Under the pieces are notes generated by a model. The model ran no database searches. It was not told the origin of the DNA and saw nothing but the letters and a program-made list of their open reading frames with translations. A DNA stretch of 40,662 bases from assembly GCA_034007295.1 (NCBI GenBank), contig JAVERC010000032.1:1-40662 (forward strand), given 5' to 3'. Positions 31,801-39,779 of this stretch are shown in pieces. The position numbers were made by a program, and so were the translations under genes. This DNA is from JACKCP01 sp034007295 (GTDB lineage: Bacteria; Desulfobacterota; Desulfobacteria; Desulfobacterales; JACKCP01). Position 1 is the stretch's first letter. Every line of letters begins with the position of its first letter.

Positions 31801-32341
31801 AAAAGCTCAAAAAGAAGAGCTTATAAAACCTCTTGCTGCAGCAGGGATTTTTCCATGCAGAAAAAATAATGATTCAATTGATATTTTCAGCCCTGTAAAT
31901 TTAAATGAAAAACTTGGGACAATAAAAACAACTCAGATAACTACTCAAAAAGACAAGTTTAAAATTTCTGACTATATAAATGATAAATCAGACTTTATTG
32001 GAATTCAGATTGTAACGTCTGGAAATGTTGTAACTGAAAGTACAAATAATCTTTCAAAAAACGGAGATTCAGAAGGAGCCTATCTTTTAAACGGACTTGC
32101 AAACAGAATTGCTGAAGATCTGGCATCTGATATAAATGATTATCTTGAAAAAAAGGCCGGAGTAAATAAAAGTGCAAGGTATAGCCCAGGATATCCTGGA
32201 ATGGATATTTCAGAAAATATTAAACTTTTTAAGTTTCTTGGAGCAGAAAAACTTGGAATAAAAGTAACAGATTCAGGCGAGTTTATTCCTGGATGCACAA
32301 CAGCTGCAATTGTTTGTTTTCATCCAGACGCTTCCCATTGA
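28802..32341 (+). CDS. metH: Cobalamin-dependent methionine synthase
   Basis: A 1,179-residue enzyme that moves a methyl group from methyltetrahydrofolate to homocysteine via cobalamin. The homocysteine domain (about 1-340) has the zinc ligands C256, C322 and C323 (INCSIG, GGCCGTS). The pterin-binding domain (about 365-640) shows GERLNIRGSKK and IDSFDADALSDAV. A helical cap (about 680-765) precedes the Rossmann B12 domain with DVHSIG (D783, axial ligand H785) and GMSALL. The activation domain (about 1000-1179) is shorter than in E. coli (1,227 residues in all) but keeps RYSPGYPGMD near the end. The ATG at 28802 follows GGGAG with 9 nt between. Confidence 0.96.
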   Translation: MSGFLEAIKEQVIVFDGAMGTMIRNYSLSQTDFGGAEFEMLSDILSLSRPDIIKDIHLEYFKAGCNAVETNTFGACPLRLKEFDFKNLNDSSFPEEIKSLDLKNRSYEEIAYYMNVKSCEIAKKAIEEIKSSKDYDGRPLFAVASIGPSNYVLSPTNADLHKGSWEDIEENFYVQAKGLIDGGADVFLFETQQDVLEVKAAVSGAFKAMKEKNVKIPVMCQVTVNEHSRMQIFNTHIHSALTTLAHTGIDVFGINCSIGPDLMEPTIKKISQYSPLPVSVLPNAGLPESENGETVYRLSPESLAKYLEKFVLDYGVNIVGGCCGTSPLHMKEVCKRVKGKKPFDNRKDKRLYISGPQDAVLLEFSDELLRIGERLNIRGSKKVREAVENKEGKIDFDVLEEVVNEQVNDLGLLVIDVCMDSNQVETKDVLPKVVQGITHDFKGGLCIDSFDADALSDAVKFYPGRPLLNSISMESHENTTKADYILERTAFHSPAYIALAADDEGPAVTAEKKYEIAEKLVATAAKYNISPSQLFIDINAFPIGSESVEGMNFALESLNSIPLIKKIAPGIKTTIGVSNLTNGLAKKPYMRKVLTSVFLDEGRKKGLDAAIVNPNHYVPVKSLDKKDYELGLRAVLERDMDAFAELEEIALQKKGTKIEKRSSYEGLSPAEKVSEKIKDGFKSRTKGSLVFEDNEYFYSDSIVEDAALAIKEIKPLDFINDYLMEAMNVLGERFAKGEASLPHLLKAADIMKEVMNFLEKLMKGDKPSSEFKGTIVIGTVYQDVHSIGKDLTKTLFENYGYRVIDLGVQVPLESYIETALKYNADAIGMSALLVQTSNHMLSVVKMMREKGLDIPVFIGGAPVNLKHAASVAMSGAKNSEDIKPDVFYCRTAMDSVNLIGKLLGEKRAETIEQNKKELLKILNEQNENLSEEKNDVLQRKILPHENNINPFTVEIIEKKIEEINIREKNLFITNWKFKPDELKNQDKLNELKKEFEELKIKAQKEELIKPLAAAGIFPCRKNNDSIDIFSPVNLNEKLGTIKTTQITTQKDKFKISDYINDKSDFIGIQIVTSGNVVTESTNNLSKNGDSEGAYLLNGLANRIAEDLASDINDYLEKKAGVNKSARYSPGYPGMDISENIKLFKFLGAEKLGIKVTDSGEFIPGCTTAAIVCFHPDASH

Positions 32342-32395
32342 TAACTATATTTTGCTCAATTCAGGTTGAAGTAAGTGTTTAGTTTAATTTGGAAC

Positions 32396-32418
32396 GGCTG
32401 CTGCATTTTTTTTCAGCC
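32396..32418 (+). terminator. Weak terminator after metH
   Basis: GGCTG (32396-32400) / CAGCC (32414-32418) with a 13-nt loop containing an eight-T run; ATTTTAAT follows. It is short, so it is only a candidate. Confidence 0.35.
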
Positions 32419-32513
32419 AGATTTTAATATTGACTTTTAAATGAAATAATTATTATGTTTTGTCTTTAAAAAAAACGAGCAATTGTTCTATTAATTTTTA
32501 AAGGCAAAATATA

Positions 32514-33314
32514 ATGAAAGAAAATTATCCAAAAATCACACCCATAAAAACCGGAAATTTTTCAGTAAGATTTCAGGGCCTTGGAAACAGGCTTCCATCC
32601 TTTGAAAATATTCCATGCTTTGTTTTTCTTATTGAAGAGAAAAATCAGTCTCCAATTCTTGTTGATACAGGTTTCAGTCCTTTTCATGTTCCAGGCTCAG
32701 GCTCTGATTTTAAGATTGAAAAAAACCTTGAAGAATCACTTTCTGATCTTGGATATTTACCTGGTGATATAAAAAAAATAATCATGACACATCTTCACTG
32801 GGATCATACCGGAAACCTTCCATTGTTTAAAAATGCAGATATTTATGTAAATAAAGATGAGATAACAGGACTTTTGCATTTAATGCCAAATGAAGAAACA
32901 TATTTTGCACCTAATTTTTTTATTGAAAGCCTTGATAAATTTATTCTCACAAAAGACTGTTTTTCTATTTCTGATAATATAGAAATTTATAAAACAGGAT
33001 ATCATACACTTGGACATCAGGTTGTAAGGGTTTTTACAGGAGAAAAAACAATTGTACTCTCAGGTGATGCACCTTTTTGCTATTCAGATTTATGGAAGAA
33101 AATTCCTTTTTCGGCCTGGGAAATTTACAGAAATGAAAAAGGCAAAAGATTTTACTGGAAAGAAGGAATAAGAGAAAAAATTGCAGATTTCCTTGAAAAA
33201 AGAAATATTGAAAACTTAAAACCTGAAGAAATGGATGCCCCTGTTTTTCAAAAGGATGAAATTGTTTATACAGCACATGATCCTTTTCTTGATAAGGTTT
33301 ATGAAAAATCATGA
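32514..33314 (+). CDS. Metallo-beta-lactamase-fold hydrolase
   Basis: A 266-residue cytoplasmic protein (no signal peptide) of the MBL superfamily. The metal motif is H93-x-H95-x-D97-H98 (MTHLHWDHTGN). A second-site histidine lies in YHTLGHQ, the bridging Asp in LSGDAPF, and a late His in TAHDPF. The layout is like N-acyl-homoserine lactonases and related hydrolases, but the substrate cannot be read from the motifs. The start follows AAAGG at usual spacing. It stands alone, with non-coding DNA on both sides. Confidence 0.88.
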   Translation: MKENYPKITPIKTGNFSVRFQGLGNRLPSFENIPCFVFLIEEKNQSPILVDTGFSPFHVPGSGSDFKIEKNLEESLSDLGYLPGDIKKIIMTHLHWDHTGNLPLFKNADIYVNKDEITGLLHLMPNEETYFAPNFFIESLDKFILTKDCFSISDNIEIYKTGYHTLGHQVVRVFTGEKTIVLSGDAPFCYSDLWKKIPFSAWEIYRNEKGKRFYWKEGIREKIADFLEKRNIENLKPEEMDAPVFQKDEIVYTAHDPFLDKVYEKS

Positions 33315-33476
33315 TGAACTGGTCACAATATTTTTTTATATTTTATAAATTAAAATTTTAAAAATGCTTTAAACGAGCTTGGTTTTGTTATTTCCTTATT
33401 AAACTTTAATTTTTGACAAACAGGTATTGGTAACTGATTTTAAAATTAAGTTTAAGCATGAGCAATTTTTTTTAAC

Positions 33477-33629
33477 TATTTAGTTGCTGAACGAAAACGG
33501 CCTTTTTTGTCCATTTCTGCGTCAGAATCAAAATTTAATCCTCAAAATACTAAATGTATTCCTGCGGTTAAATTTTTCATCTTCCTTGAACTGAACAAAA
33601 AATTCTCGTTTTCGGCCAATCACTATTTA
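33477..33629. repeat. Foldback repeat, copy D (~153 bp)
   Basis: Fourth copy, same orientation as A and the cleanest. Starts TATTTAGTTGCTGAACG and ends CCAATCACTATTTA, with GAACGAAAACGGCC opposed to CTCGTTTTCGGCC, and GCGGTTAAATTTTTC opposed to AAAATTTAATCC. It ends a few bases before the ribosome-binding site of the DUF1232 gene. The 160 bp before it (33315-33476) hold nothing I can identify. Confidence 0.82.
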
Positions 33630-33646
33630 AGAAAGGGTAAACAAAA

Positions 33647-34048
33647 ATGGGAATAACTAAAGAACAGGAAGAAAAAGCAAGAAAAAAGTTTATGGATGAT
33701 ATAGAAGATGTAGATGAAAATGATGTGGAATATGCTGCCAAAAAAGGGAATAAAAAAGTAGAAGCCTTGGAAAAAAACAAACCGTCCGCACTTATTGAAA
33801 TATGGGAAGATATAAAACTTCTTGTTGGCTTGGTTGGTGACTATGTCAGCGGAAAATACAGGGAAACTCCATGGAAAACCATAGCAGCAGCTGCTGGAGC
33901 AATAATTTATTTTGCTTCTCCAATTGATATTGTTCCTGATTTTATTCCTTTGGTAGGATATCTTGATGATGCTCTTGTACTGAAACTTGCCATTGATTTT
34001 TCACATGATGATTTGATAGCTTACAAAAAATGGAAAGAATCAGCTTAA
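33647..34048 (+). CDS. DUF1232 (YkvA-like) small membrane-associated protein
   Basis: A 133-residue protein. The N-terminal half is charged and helical (EEKARKKFMDDIEDVDEND). The C-terminal half has the DUF1232 core, PWKTIAAAAGAIIYFASPIDIVPDFIPLVGYLDDALVL, with the family's SPIDIVPDFIPxxGYxDD signature; it forms a membrane-inserted hairpin. The function of the family is not established. The ATG follows AAAGGG. A foldback repeat ends 17 bp upstream, so the promoter must lie in or before the repeat. Confidence 0.88.
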   Translation: MGITKEQEEKARKKFMDDIEDVDENDVEYAAKKGNKKVEALEKNKPSALIEIWEDIKLLVGLVGDYVSGKYRETPWKTIAAAAGAIIYFASPIDIVPDFIPLVGYLDDALVLKLAIDFSHDDLIAYKKWKESA

Positions 34049-34085
34049 TAGAAAAAATGCTGATATAATTTTTTAATATTAATTT

Positions 34086-34123
34086 AAGCAGCATCCTGAT
34101 TTTTAAAATTCAGACTGCTGCTT
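34086..34123. terminator. Bidirectional terminator between DUF1232 and DUF3592 genes
   Basis: AAGCAGCA (34086-34093) / TGCTGCTT (34116-34123) with an inner CTGA/TCAG pair; TT follows on the plus strand and AAATTAATATT on the minus strand. It sits between convergent genes. Confidence 0.65.
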
Positions 34124-34214
34124 TTAAACAGCTGCAAAATAATTGTATTTTTTGATGAGAATAATAAATCCATTTTCCGGCAAATCAAAAGCTCTATGCC
34201 AAGGCTTAAAAATT

Positions 34215-35078
34215 TTATAAAACATCAATAATAAACAATAATAAAACAATTGAAGCAGCCGGCAGAATAAAATAGATAAAAGACCTTAAAATGCCTGATT
34301 CACAAATAAAATTTCCATTATGATCAAGTTTTGTTTTAAATGGAAGTGTGTCAATAAAAACAGCCTTTGAAGGATTTAAAGGATTATAAATGAGCTTTTC
34401 ACTATCATCATCTTCAAGAACATCAGGGTTTGTTGTTTTTATGCTTGTTTCATGGATTTGACCGTTTTCGTCCCTGTATTCAAAAATCATGTTGTAAACT
34501 TCTTCTTCATTTATTTCAGTTCCTGTAGGATATGATTTTTTAAGAGTTCCTTTGGAAGGGATTCCATTTTTGAGGATTTTTATTTTTGAAATCCCTGATT
34601 TTAAAGTGAATATGAGAATAATTATTCCTGCTGTCGGAAGAATCATTATTAAAAGTCCCCATGCTCCCATAACTGAATATCTTGTTCCCTCAATTCTTGA
34701 ATACTTTGGATTTTCAGGACTGAACTCAACAGGCACAACTGTTCCTTCATCTATATAAGCACCAGTTGCAAAAGATCTGCCGTGATATTCTTTATTGTCT
34801 ATTCCCTTAAAGGAAAATCTCAGTTCAATTACAGTTTCATCATTTACAGTTATATTTGTTCCTGAATATCCAGTTGAAATTCCTTCTACTGTAATAATTT
34901 CACCTGAAAATATTTTTAATTCCCTTACAGTTTCAGCAATGTCAAAGGCAAGGCAGAATATAAGTCCAAAACTTATAATACCCCATGCCAGAAAATTTAT
35001 AGAACCGCCAAAAAGCATTTTTATTTTCAGGTTTAAAGAAACACTTCTTGGAGGTCTTGAAATTAAATAATTCTCCAT
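34215..35078 (-). CDS. DUF3592-domain membrane protein
   Basis: A 287-residue protein with three hydrophobic segments (about residues 25-48, 135-158 and 265-285) and two DUF3592-like extracytoplasmic beta domains between them. Typical phrases are VPVEFSPENPKYSRIEGTR in the first and LIYNPLNPSKAVFID in the second; these follow the family's YxPxNPxxAxI pattern. The function is unknown. The ATG at 35078 is preferred over one 16 codons upstream because AAGGA stands 7 nt before it. It is convergent with the DUF1232 gene and divergent from the NhaC-type gene. Confidence 0.8.
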   Translation of the reverse strand: MENYLISRPPRSVSLNLKIKMLFGGSINFLAWGIISFGLIFCLAFDIAETVRELKIFSGEIITVEGISTGYSGTNITVNDETVIELRFSFKGIDNKEYHGRSFATGAYIDEGTVVPVEFSPENPKYSRIEGTRYSVMGAWGLLIMILPTAGIIILIFTLKSGISKIKILKNGIPSKGTLKKSYPTGTEINEEEVYNMIFEYRDENGQIHETSIKTTNPDVLEDDDSEKLIYNPLNPSKAVFIDTLPFKTKLDHNGNFICESGILRSFIYFILPAASIVLLLFIIDVL

Positions 35079-35306
35079 GATTTTTCCTTGTCTTGAAATT
35101 TGTGAGTTATTTGGATGAGAAACCATAATTAATTAACATACAATCATGATTATTCAAATGGAAATAACAATAGAAAAGGCAGAGCGATTCAATTGTTTAA
35201 ATCAAAAAAATCAGTTCTTTGGCTTTTAATATAATTTCAGTTGTGATAAAAAAACCGTTTTAATATGTATTCAGTAATATAAACTTTTTACGGGGAGGAA
35301 TTTTTT

Positions 35307-36884
35307 ATGGAGGGAGAAGCTGTAACCTTTACTTACGGTGCTTTGGCTTTAGTACCGCCTGTGCTTGCAATAGTGCTTGCAGTCTGGAAAAAACAGGTAA
35401 TAATATCACTTACACTCGGTGTTTTTGCCGGAGCAACAATTGTCAATAACTGGAATCCTTTAACAGGTCTTCTTGATACTTTTTCAAAGTATATTGTTGC
35501 AAAATCTCTTGCTGACGCATGGAATGTGGGTGTTGTTGTTTTCTGTCTTGTTATTGGAGGACTTGTAGGCGTTATGTCAAGAATCGGCGGAACCCAGGCA
35601 ATTGCAGAATCAATAGCAAAAAAAGCTCAGGATACAAGATCAACTCTTTTTGCAACCGCATTAATGGGCATTGCAATTTTTTTTGATGACTATGCAAACT
35701 CAATGATTGTTGGAAACACAATGAGGCCGATTACTGACAAGTACAATATTGCAAGGGAAAAGCTTGCATATATTGTTGACTCAACTGCTGCACCTATTTC
35801 ATCAATCTGTCCGATTTCAACCTGGGTTGCAATGGAACTTGGGCTTATTGCAACTGCTTTTACAACTCTTGGAATTAAAGGCAATTCAATGGTAGCTTTT
35901 ATGAATACCATTCCTTTCAGGTTTTATTCCCTTTTTACAATAGCCTTTGTTTTTATTCTTATTTTTATGAAACGTGATTTTGGCCTTATGTACAAGGCTG
36001 AAAAAAGAGCTAGAACCACTGGAGAAGTTTTTGCAAAGGGTTCAACCCCAATGATTTCAGAAGACAAGGATCTTATGCCTGATGATGCTGGCACAGGTTC
36101 TATATGGGGAGCAATAATTCCTATTTCACTTTTTGCTTTGGTTACTATTTTCGGCCTTTGGTACAATGGCTATGCACCTGGAAAAACAATAAGAGAATGT
36201 TTTGGTGATGCTGACGCTTCAGTTGTTCTTACCTGGGCTGCTTTTATATCCTCCATAGTTGCAATTATCATAGGAAGGGTTACAGGCAAGTTTAAGCTTT
36301 CAGAAGGTGTTGATGCCTGGGTAGCAGGACTTAAAACAATGCTTATTGCTGTTATAATTTTGACTCTTGCCTTTTCTCTTAAAGCTGTAATAACAGAAAT
36401 GCAGCTCGCAGAATGGATTGTTGCAAATTCAAAGGATGTTTTATCAGGAGCATTTTTGCCTTCTCTTACATTTATTCTTGCTTTTTTCATTGCTTTTGCA
36501 ACAGGAACTTCATGGGGAACAAACGCTATTTTAATGCCTATAATTATTCCTCTTGCAGTTGCAATTTCAGGTGCTTCAACAGAGGTTACAACTTTAATGT
36601 ATTCTTCAATGGGTGCAGTTTTAACAGGTGCTGTATGCGGAGATCACTGCTCACCTATTTCAGATACAACAATTTTATCTTCAACAGCTTCAGGTTCGGA
36701 TCATATTGACCATGTAAGAACCCAGCTTCCTTATTCATTTACAGTTGCAGGTTTTGCTCTTGTATTTGGATATATTCCCACAGGATTTGGAATTTCTCCA
36801 TGGATTTCAATTATTGCAGGTATAATTGGAATGGGAGTATTTTTGATGTTTTTTGGTAAAAAAGTTGAAGATTCCACACTTTAA
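35307..36884 (+). CDS. NhaC-type Na+/H+ antiporter family protein
   Basis: A 525-residue membrane protein with about twelve helices. Family landmarks are the LTLGVFAGATI start, AIFFDDYANSMIVGNTMRP (about residues 125-143), STAAPISSICPISTW, a second-half ATGTSWGTNAILMPIIIP, and GAVCGDHCSPISDTTILSSTASG. These match NhaC/Na+-proton antiporter superfamily members that exchange cations, or organic acids, for protons. The ATG follows GGGGAGG with wide spacing (9 nt). The gene ends in a strong terminator and stands alone. The actual substrates are not fixed by sequence; malate-lactate exchange is known in the same superfamily. Confidence 0.92.
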   Translation: MEGEAVTFTYGALALVPPVLAIVLAVWKKQVIISLTLGVFAGATIVNNWNPLTGLLDTFSKYIVAKSLADAWNVGVVVFCLVIGGLVGVMSRIGGTQAIAESIAKKAQDTRSTLFATALMGIAIFFDDYANSMIVGNTMRPITDKYNIAREKLAYIVDSTAAPISSICPISTWVAMELGLIATAFTTLGIKGNSMVAFMNTIPFRFYSLFTIAFVFILIFMKRDFGLMYKAEKRARTTGEVFAKGSTPMISEDKDLMPDDAGTGSIWGAIIPISLFALVTIFGLWYNGYAPGKTIRECFGDADASVVLTWAAFISSIVAIIIGRVTGKFKLSEGVDAWVAGLKTMLIAVIILTLAFSLKAVITEMQLAEWIVANSKDVLSGAFLPSLTFILAFFIAFATGTSWGTNAILMPIIIPLAVAISGASTEVTTLMYSSMGAVLTGAVCGDHCSPISDTTILSSTASGSDHIDHVRTQLPYSFTVAGFALVFGYIPTGFGISPWISIIAGIIGMGVFLMFFGKKVEDSTL

Positions 36885-36896
36885 TATTTAAAAAAT

Positions 36897-36929
36897 AAAG
36901 GCAGACTGGGTTAAAACCTTTCTGCCTTT
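36897..36929 (+). terminator. Rho-independent terminator of the NhaC-type gene
   Basis: AAAGGCAGA (36897-36905) / TCTGCCTTT (36921-36929), 9-bp stem with an inner GGTT/AACC pair, then TTTAAAT. Confidence 0.8.
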
Positions 36930-37051
36930 TTAAATCCCTGATTTACATTTCCTTAATTATCCCATAAAATCAGCCTTTATATTTTAATTGTAACCTTTCT
37001 TTTTGTTTCACATCTTAAGAGTCAAAATTTAAACCCATAAGGAGAAATAAA

Positions 37052-37411
37052 ATGAATGACAAGGTTCTTATTGTTATAGCATCAGGTCTTGATAATCCAA
37101 ACCGTTCAACAAGAGGAATTCATCTTGCAACAGTTGCACAAAAGCTTGGACGGGATGTTAAGGTTTTTCTTTTAGATGATGCTGTTTTTATTGCCAAGGA
37201 AGGTCTTGCAGACAATCTTTATGCTGCAACAGGAGACTCATGTGCAGATCTTTTATTACACCTTCAGGAATTTGAAGTTCCAATTCTTGCATGTACTCCA
37301 TGTGCACAGGCAAGAAAAATATCCCAGGATGATTTAATAGACGGAGCAAGGCTTGCAACAGCAGCAGAACTTATTGAACTTTCAGCAGATCATAGTGTAA
37401 TAAGCCTTTAG
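37052..37411 (+). CDS. DsrE-family protein
   Basis: A 119-residue soluble protein of the DsrE/DsrF-like fold (VLIVIASGLDNPNRSTRGIHLATVAQKLGRD is split here only by position: residues 5-35). It has VKVFLLDDAVFIAK and the cysteine region ILACTPCAQARKI (about residues 77-89). DsrE proteins carry or shuttle sulphur through a conserved Cys; the CxxC here could do this, but this branch is also found in organisms without a full dsr cluster. The ATG follows AAGGAG. No dsr or tus partner genes are adjacent, so its role is open. Confidence 0.85.
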   Translation: MNDKVLIVIASGLDNPNRSTRGIHLATVAQKLGRDVKVFLLDDAVFIAKEGLADNLYAATGDSCADLLLHLQEFEVPILACTPCAQARKISQDDLIDGARLATAAELIELSADHSVISL

Positions 37412-37423
37412 TTTAATCTGTTT

Positions 37424-37454
37424 GGGATTATCATTTGATATTTAAGATAATCCC
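37424..37454 (+). terminator. Rho-independent terminator of the DsrE gene
   Basis: GGGATTATC (37424-37432) / GATAATCCC (37446-37454), a perfect 9-bp stem with a 13-nt loop, then TTATTT. It also lies just past the convergent dusB stop and may serve both strands. Confidence 0.75.
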
Positions 37455-37470
37455 TTATTTAAGCTTTGAA

Positions 37471-38448
37471 TTAAAAAAGTCTATCATTTAAAACACAATA
37501 ATATTTATCAATTATTTCAATTCCCTGTGCATAATTTATGACATTTTTAATTTTTTCTTTAAAAAAAGTGCTGTGGGGCAGGCCTTTAACAAACCATGAA
37601 AGCCTGCTTCTCATCATTTTGCATCCGGTTTCCTCGCCAAAATGATTTAGTGTTGATTTAAAATAAAGTTTCATTAAAGAAAATCTGGTTTCAAGGGAAA
37701 GCTCATAAGGACTTTTTCCATTTAAAGCTTCAGTTATTTCTCTGAAAATAAATGGGTTTGAAATAGCTGCTCTTCCTATCATAACTGCATCACAATCTGT
37801 TTTTTCAAACATTTTAAGAGCATCTTTGTAATTTATGATGTCTCCGTTTCCAATTACAGGTATATTTAGATTTTGTTTGATTTTTTTTATAAGGCTCCAG
37901 TCAGCTTCCCCTGAAAATCCCTGCATTGCTGTTCTTGGATGAATTGCAACTGCATCAAGTCCGCAGTCTTGAGCAATTTTTGAAATAAGAAAGGCATCTT
38001 TTCCTGAATTGTCCCATCCTGATCTTATTTTTACTGTTAATGGAAGATTTATTGTTTGTTTAATTTTTTTAAATATTTTTTCAGCCCTTTGAGGTTCTTT
38101 CATAAGAGCTGAACCTGAATTTGATTTTAAAATTTTTTTTACTGAACATCCCATATTTATATCAATAATGTCTGCACATGATTTTTCCTCAATTATTTTT
38201 GCAGCATCAGCCATAATTTCAGGGTCATAACCAAAAATCTGAATTGAAAGGGGTTTTTCAATATCTGAAGATTTTAAAAGGGAAAATGTTTTTTGTGAAT
38301 TATAAATAAGTCCGTTTGAGCTTATCATTTCAGAATAGACAAGCCCTGCTCCCTGATTTTTGCAGATTTCCCTGAAAGGAAGATTTGTTATTCCGGCAAG
38401 TGGAGCAAGAATAACAGGCTTTTTTATTTCAATATTTCCTATTTTCAA
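37471..38448 (-). CDS. dusB: tRNA-dihydrouridine synthase
   Basis: A 325-residue FMN enzyme that reduces uridines in tRNA. Landmarks are LAPLAGITNLPFR at the start, IDINMGCSVKKI with the catalytic-region Cys, KIRSGWD, AIHPRTAMQGFSG, and IGNGDI and MIGRAAISNPFIF in the FMN phosphate site. This fits the DusB type; the usual GCP is GCS here. The start is TTG at 38448, supported by GGAG 7 nt upstream and by overlap with the DUF1848 stop (TTGA). It is the last gene of a three-gene minus-strand operon. Confidence 0.93.
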   Translation of the reverse strand: MKIGNIEIKKPVILAPLAGITNLPFREICKNQGAGLVYSEMISSNGLIYNSQKTFSLLKSSDIEKPLSIQIFGYDPEIMADAAKIIEEKSCADIIDINMGCSVKKILKSNSGSALMKEPQRAEKIFKKIKQTINLPLTVKIRSGWDNSGKDAFLISKIAQDCGLDAVAIHPRTAMQGFSGEADWSLIKKIKQNLNIPVIGNGDIINYKDALKMFEKTDCDAVMIGRAAISNPFIFREITEALNGKSPYELSLETRFSLMKLYFKSTLNHFGEETGCKMMRSRLSWFVKGLPHSTFFKEKIKNVINYAQGIEIIDKYYCVLNDRLF

Positions 38449-39302
38449 ATCGTTTCTCCAAGAGGCCTTGCATAGCAGTAAAGGCAGTTATGATAACATG
38501 GATGATCTCTATATGAACCTATGTCTTTTGAAATTGAGCACATACAGTCTTTTCTCTGGCCAGGGTCTTTTTTGTGGTTAAGACTCAGGCCAAAGGTTTT
38601 GTTTATATATTCAGTTGAAATACAGGGCTTTTTTTTTAGTCTTTCAAGACCCTGAATTGCTTCACAGCACAAATTGAGTGAAATATTGCAGGTTTTTGCC
38701 ATGTTTTCTAAGTTTTGTATAATACTTATTTTTTTTTCGTTTGAAGGATTTATAAAAATTATATTTTTATTTTTTTGTCTTTCTAAAACTTTTTTGTATA
38801 AATCAGTAAAACTTATTGTAATTGATCTGATTTTACAGTTTGAAGCCCTTTTTAAAATATATTGAAAGTCTTTGAGGTTGTTTTTTAAGTTTTTATTTTC
38901 ATCCATGTAAAAAACTATTGGGTCAAATCTTAAAAACATTTTGTCCGGCCCGAAAATTTCAGCCATTTTTTCTAAAATATCACATCGTTCCTGTACTGAT
39001 TTTTTTATTCCCGGTTCAAGAAGGAAATTTTCTGAATTAAGGGTATACTGGAAAAAAATATTAAACCCCTTGTCATTTAGAATCTGTGCGTATTTATTTT
39101 TTAAAAAAAGGGAATAATCCTTTGACCAGAAACAGACTGCCGCAATATTTTCTGGAGTAAAGGGCAGAGTAGAGATTTTTTTAGAGTATGGATTTTTTAA
39201 GATAAATCTTTTTTTGAAAACGCATTCCATGAACCAGTTCATGTAAAAAGCAGGAATATCAGTTCTTCTTGATGCAGAAACAATTGTTTTTTGTTTTTTC
39301 AT
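38445..39302 (-). CDS. DUF1848 family iron-sulphur protein
   Basis: A 285-residue protein. The start KTIVSASRRTDIPAFYMNWF is the family signature. The C-terminus has a cysteine cluster (CMC..DIGSYRDHPCYHNCLYCYA) typical of this family and reminiscent of spore-photoproduct-lyase or radical-SAM [4Fe-4S] ligands, here at the C-terminal end instead of the N-terminal. The middle forms a barrel-like alternation (MFLRFDPIVFY; SITISFTDLY). The function is not known. ATG overlaps the upstream gene's stop (TAATG) and its own stop overlaps dusB (TTGA), so expression is tightly linked to dusB. Confidence 0.88.
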   Translation of the reverse strand: MKKQKTIVSASRRTDIPAFYMNWFMECVFKKRFILKNPYSKKISTLPFTPENIAAVCFWSKDYSLFLKNKYAQILNDKGFNIFFQYTLNSENFLLEPGIKKSVQERCDILEKMAEIFGPDKMFLRFDPIVFYMDENKNLKNNLKDFQYILKRASNCKIRSITISFTDLYKKVLERQKNKNIIFINPSNEKKISIIQNLENMAKTCNISLNLCCEAIQGLERLKKKPCISTEYINKTFGLSLNHKKDPGQRKDCMCSISKDIGSYRDHPCYHNCLYCYARPLGETI

Positions 39303-39643
39303 TAACCTTGTTTTTTTTGACCTGGGAAGCTTATTATTCTTCCATTATCTTTTGGTTCTTCCTGATTTTTGACAAGTTCAATTTTTGAAGGCGGAACTAT
39401 TTTTTCAATTCTCATTTTATTGCCTTCCATGGAAAATTCTGTTCCGTCAATATAAATATCCTTTAAAATCCAGGTTATTTCCTGAACTGGAAGTGTTAAA
39501 ACAAGAAGGGTCAAATGAAACCAGCCTGGTTTTATGTCCTCTGAAATTTTTTCAACCCGGCCGAAAAACTGGGGAATATCTTCTTTATATACAAGAACTA
39601 TATCGTTTACATGGGTTTTTTGAGGTTTTATATCATTGCTCAT
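39302..39643 (-). CDS. Conserved-looking small protein of unknown function, dusB operon
   Basis: A 113-residue soluble protein, mainly beta in the first two-thirds (VNDIVLVYKEDIPQFFGRV, then TLLVLTLPVQEITWILKDIYI) with a polar tail. The phrase about a transmitted value followed by FFGRVEKI resembles small SH3/Tudor-like barrels, but I recognise no family. Its stop overlaps the DUF1848 start by one base (TAATG), which supports it being real and co-expressed. Only a weak ribosome-binding site precedes the ATG. Confidence 0.72.
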   Translation of the reverse strand: MSNDIKPQKTHVNDIVLVYKEDIPQFFGRVEKISEDIKPGWFHLTLLVLTLPVQEITWILKDIYIDGTEFSMEGNKMRIEKIVPPSKIELVKNQEEPKDNGRIISFPGQKKQG

Positions 39644-39733
39644 TGTAATGCTTTTTACCTTTAGCTTAATTTTTTATTCAATCAGTCAAGAAATTACTCT
39701 GATTTATAAAAATTTCAAGGGAAATCAAAAAAA

Positions 39734-39759
39734 AGAGCGGACAAAATTTTGTCCGCTCT
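39734..39759 (-). terminator. Rho-independent terminator of the FadL-type gene
   Basis: A perfect 26-bp palindrome, AGAGCGGACAAAA followed by its reverse complement, ends 20 bp past the porin stop. On the minus strand it runs straight into TTTTTTTT. Confidence 0.9.
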
Positions 39760-39779
39760 AAAATAAAACTGAATTTTTT

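Noticed and set aside
10866..33629. The four ~150-bp repeats as a CRISPR array or as attachment sites
   Set aside because: They are far apart, lie in both orientations, are much longer than CRISPR repeats, and no cas or integrase gene is present.
37052..37411. DsrE-type protein as evidence for a dissimilatory sulphite reductase cluster
   Set aside because: No dsrAB, dsrC, dsrF or dsrH neighbours are present, so only a stand-alone family member can be claimed.
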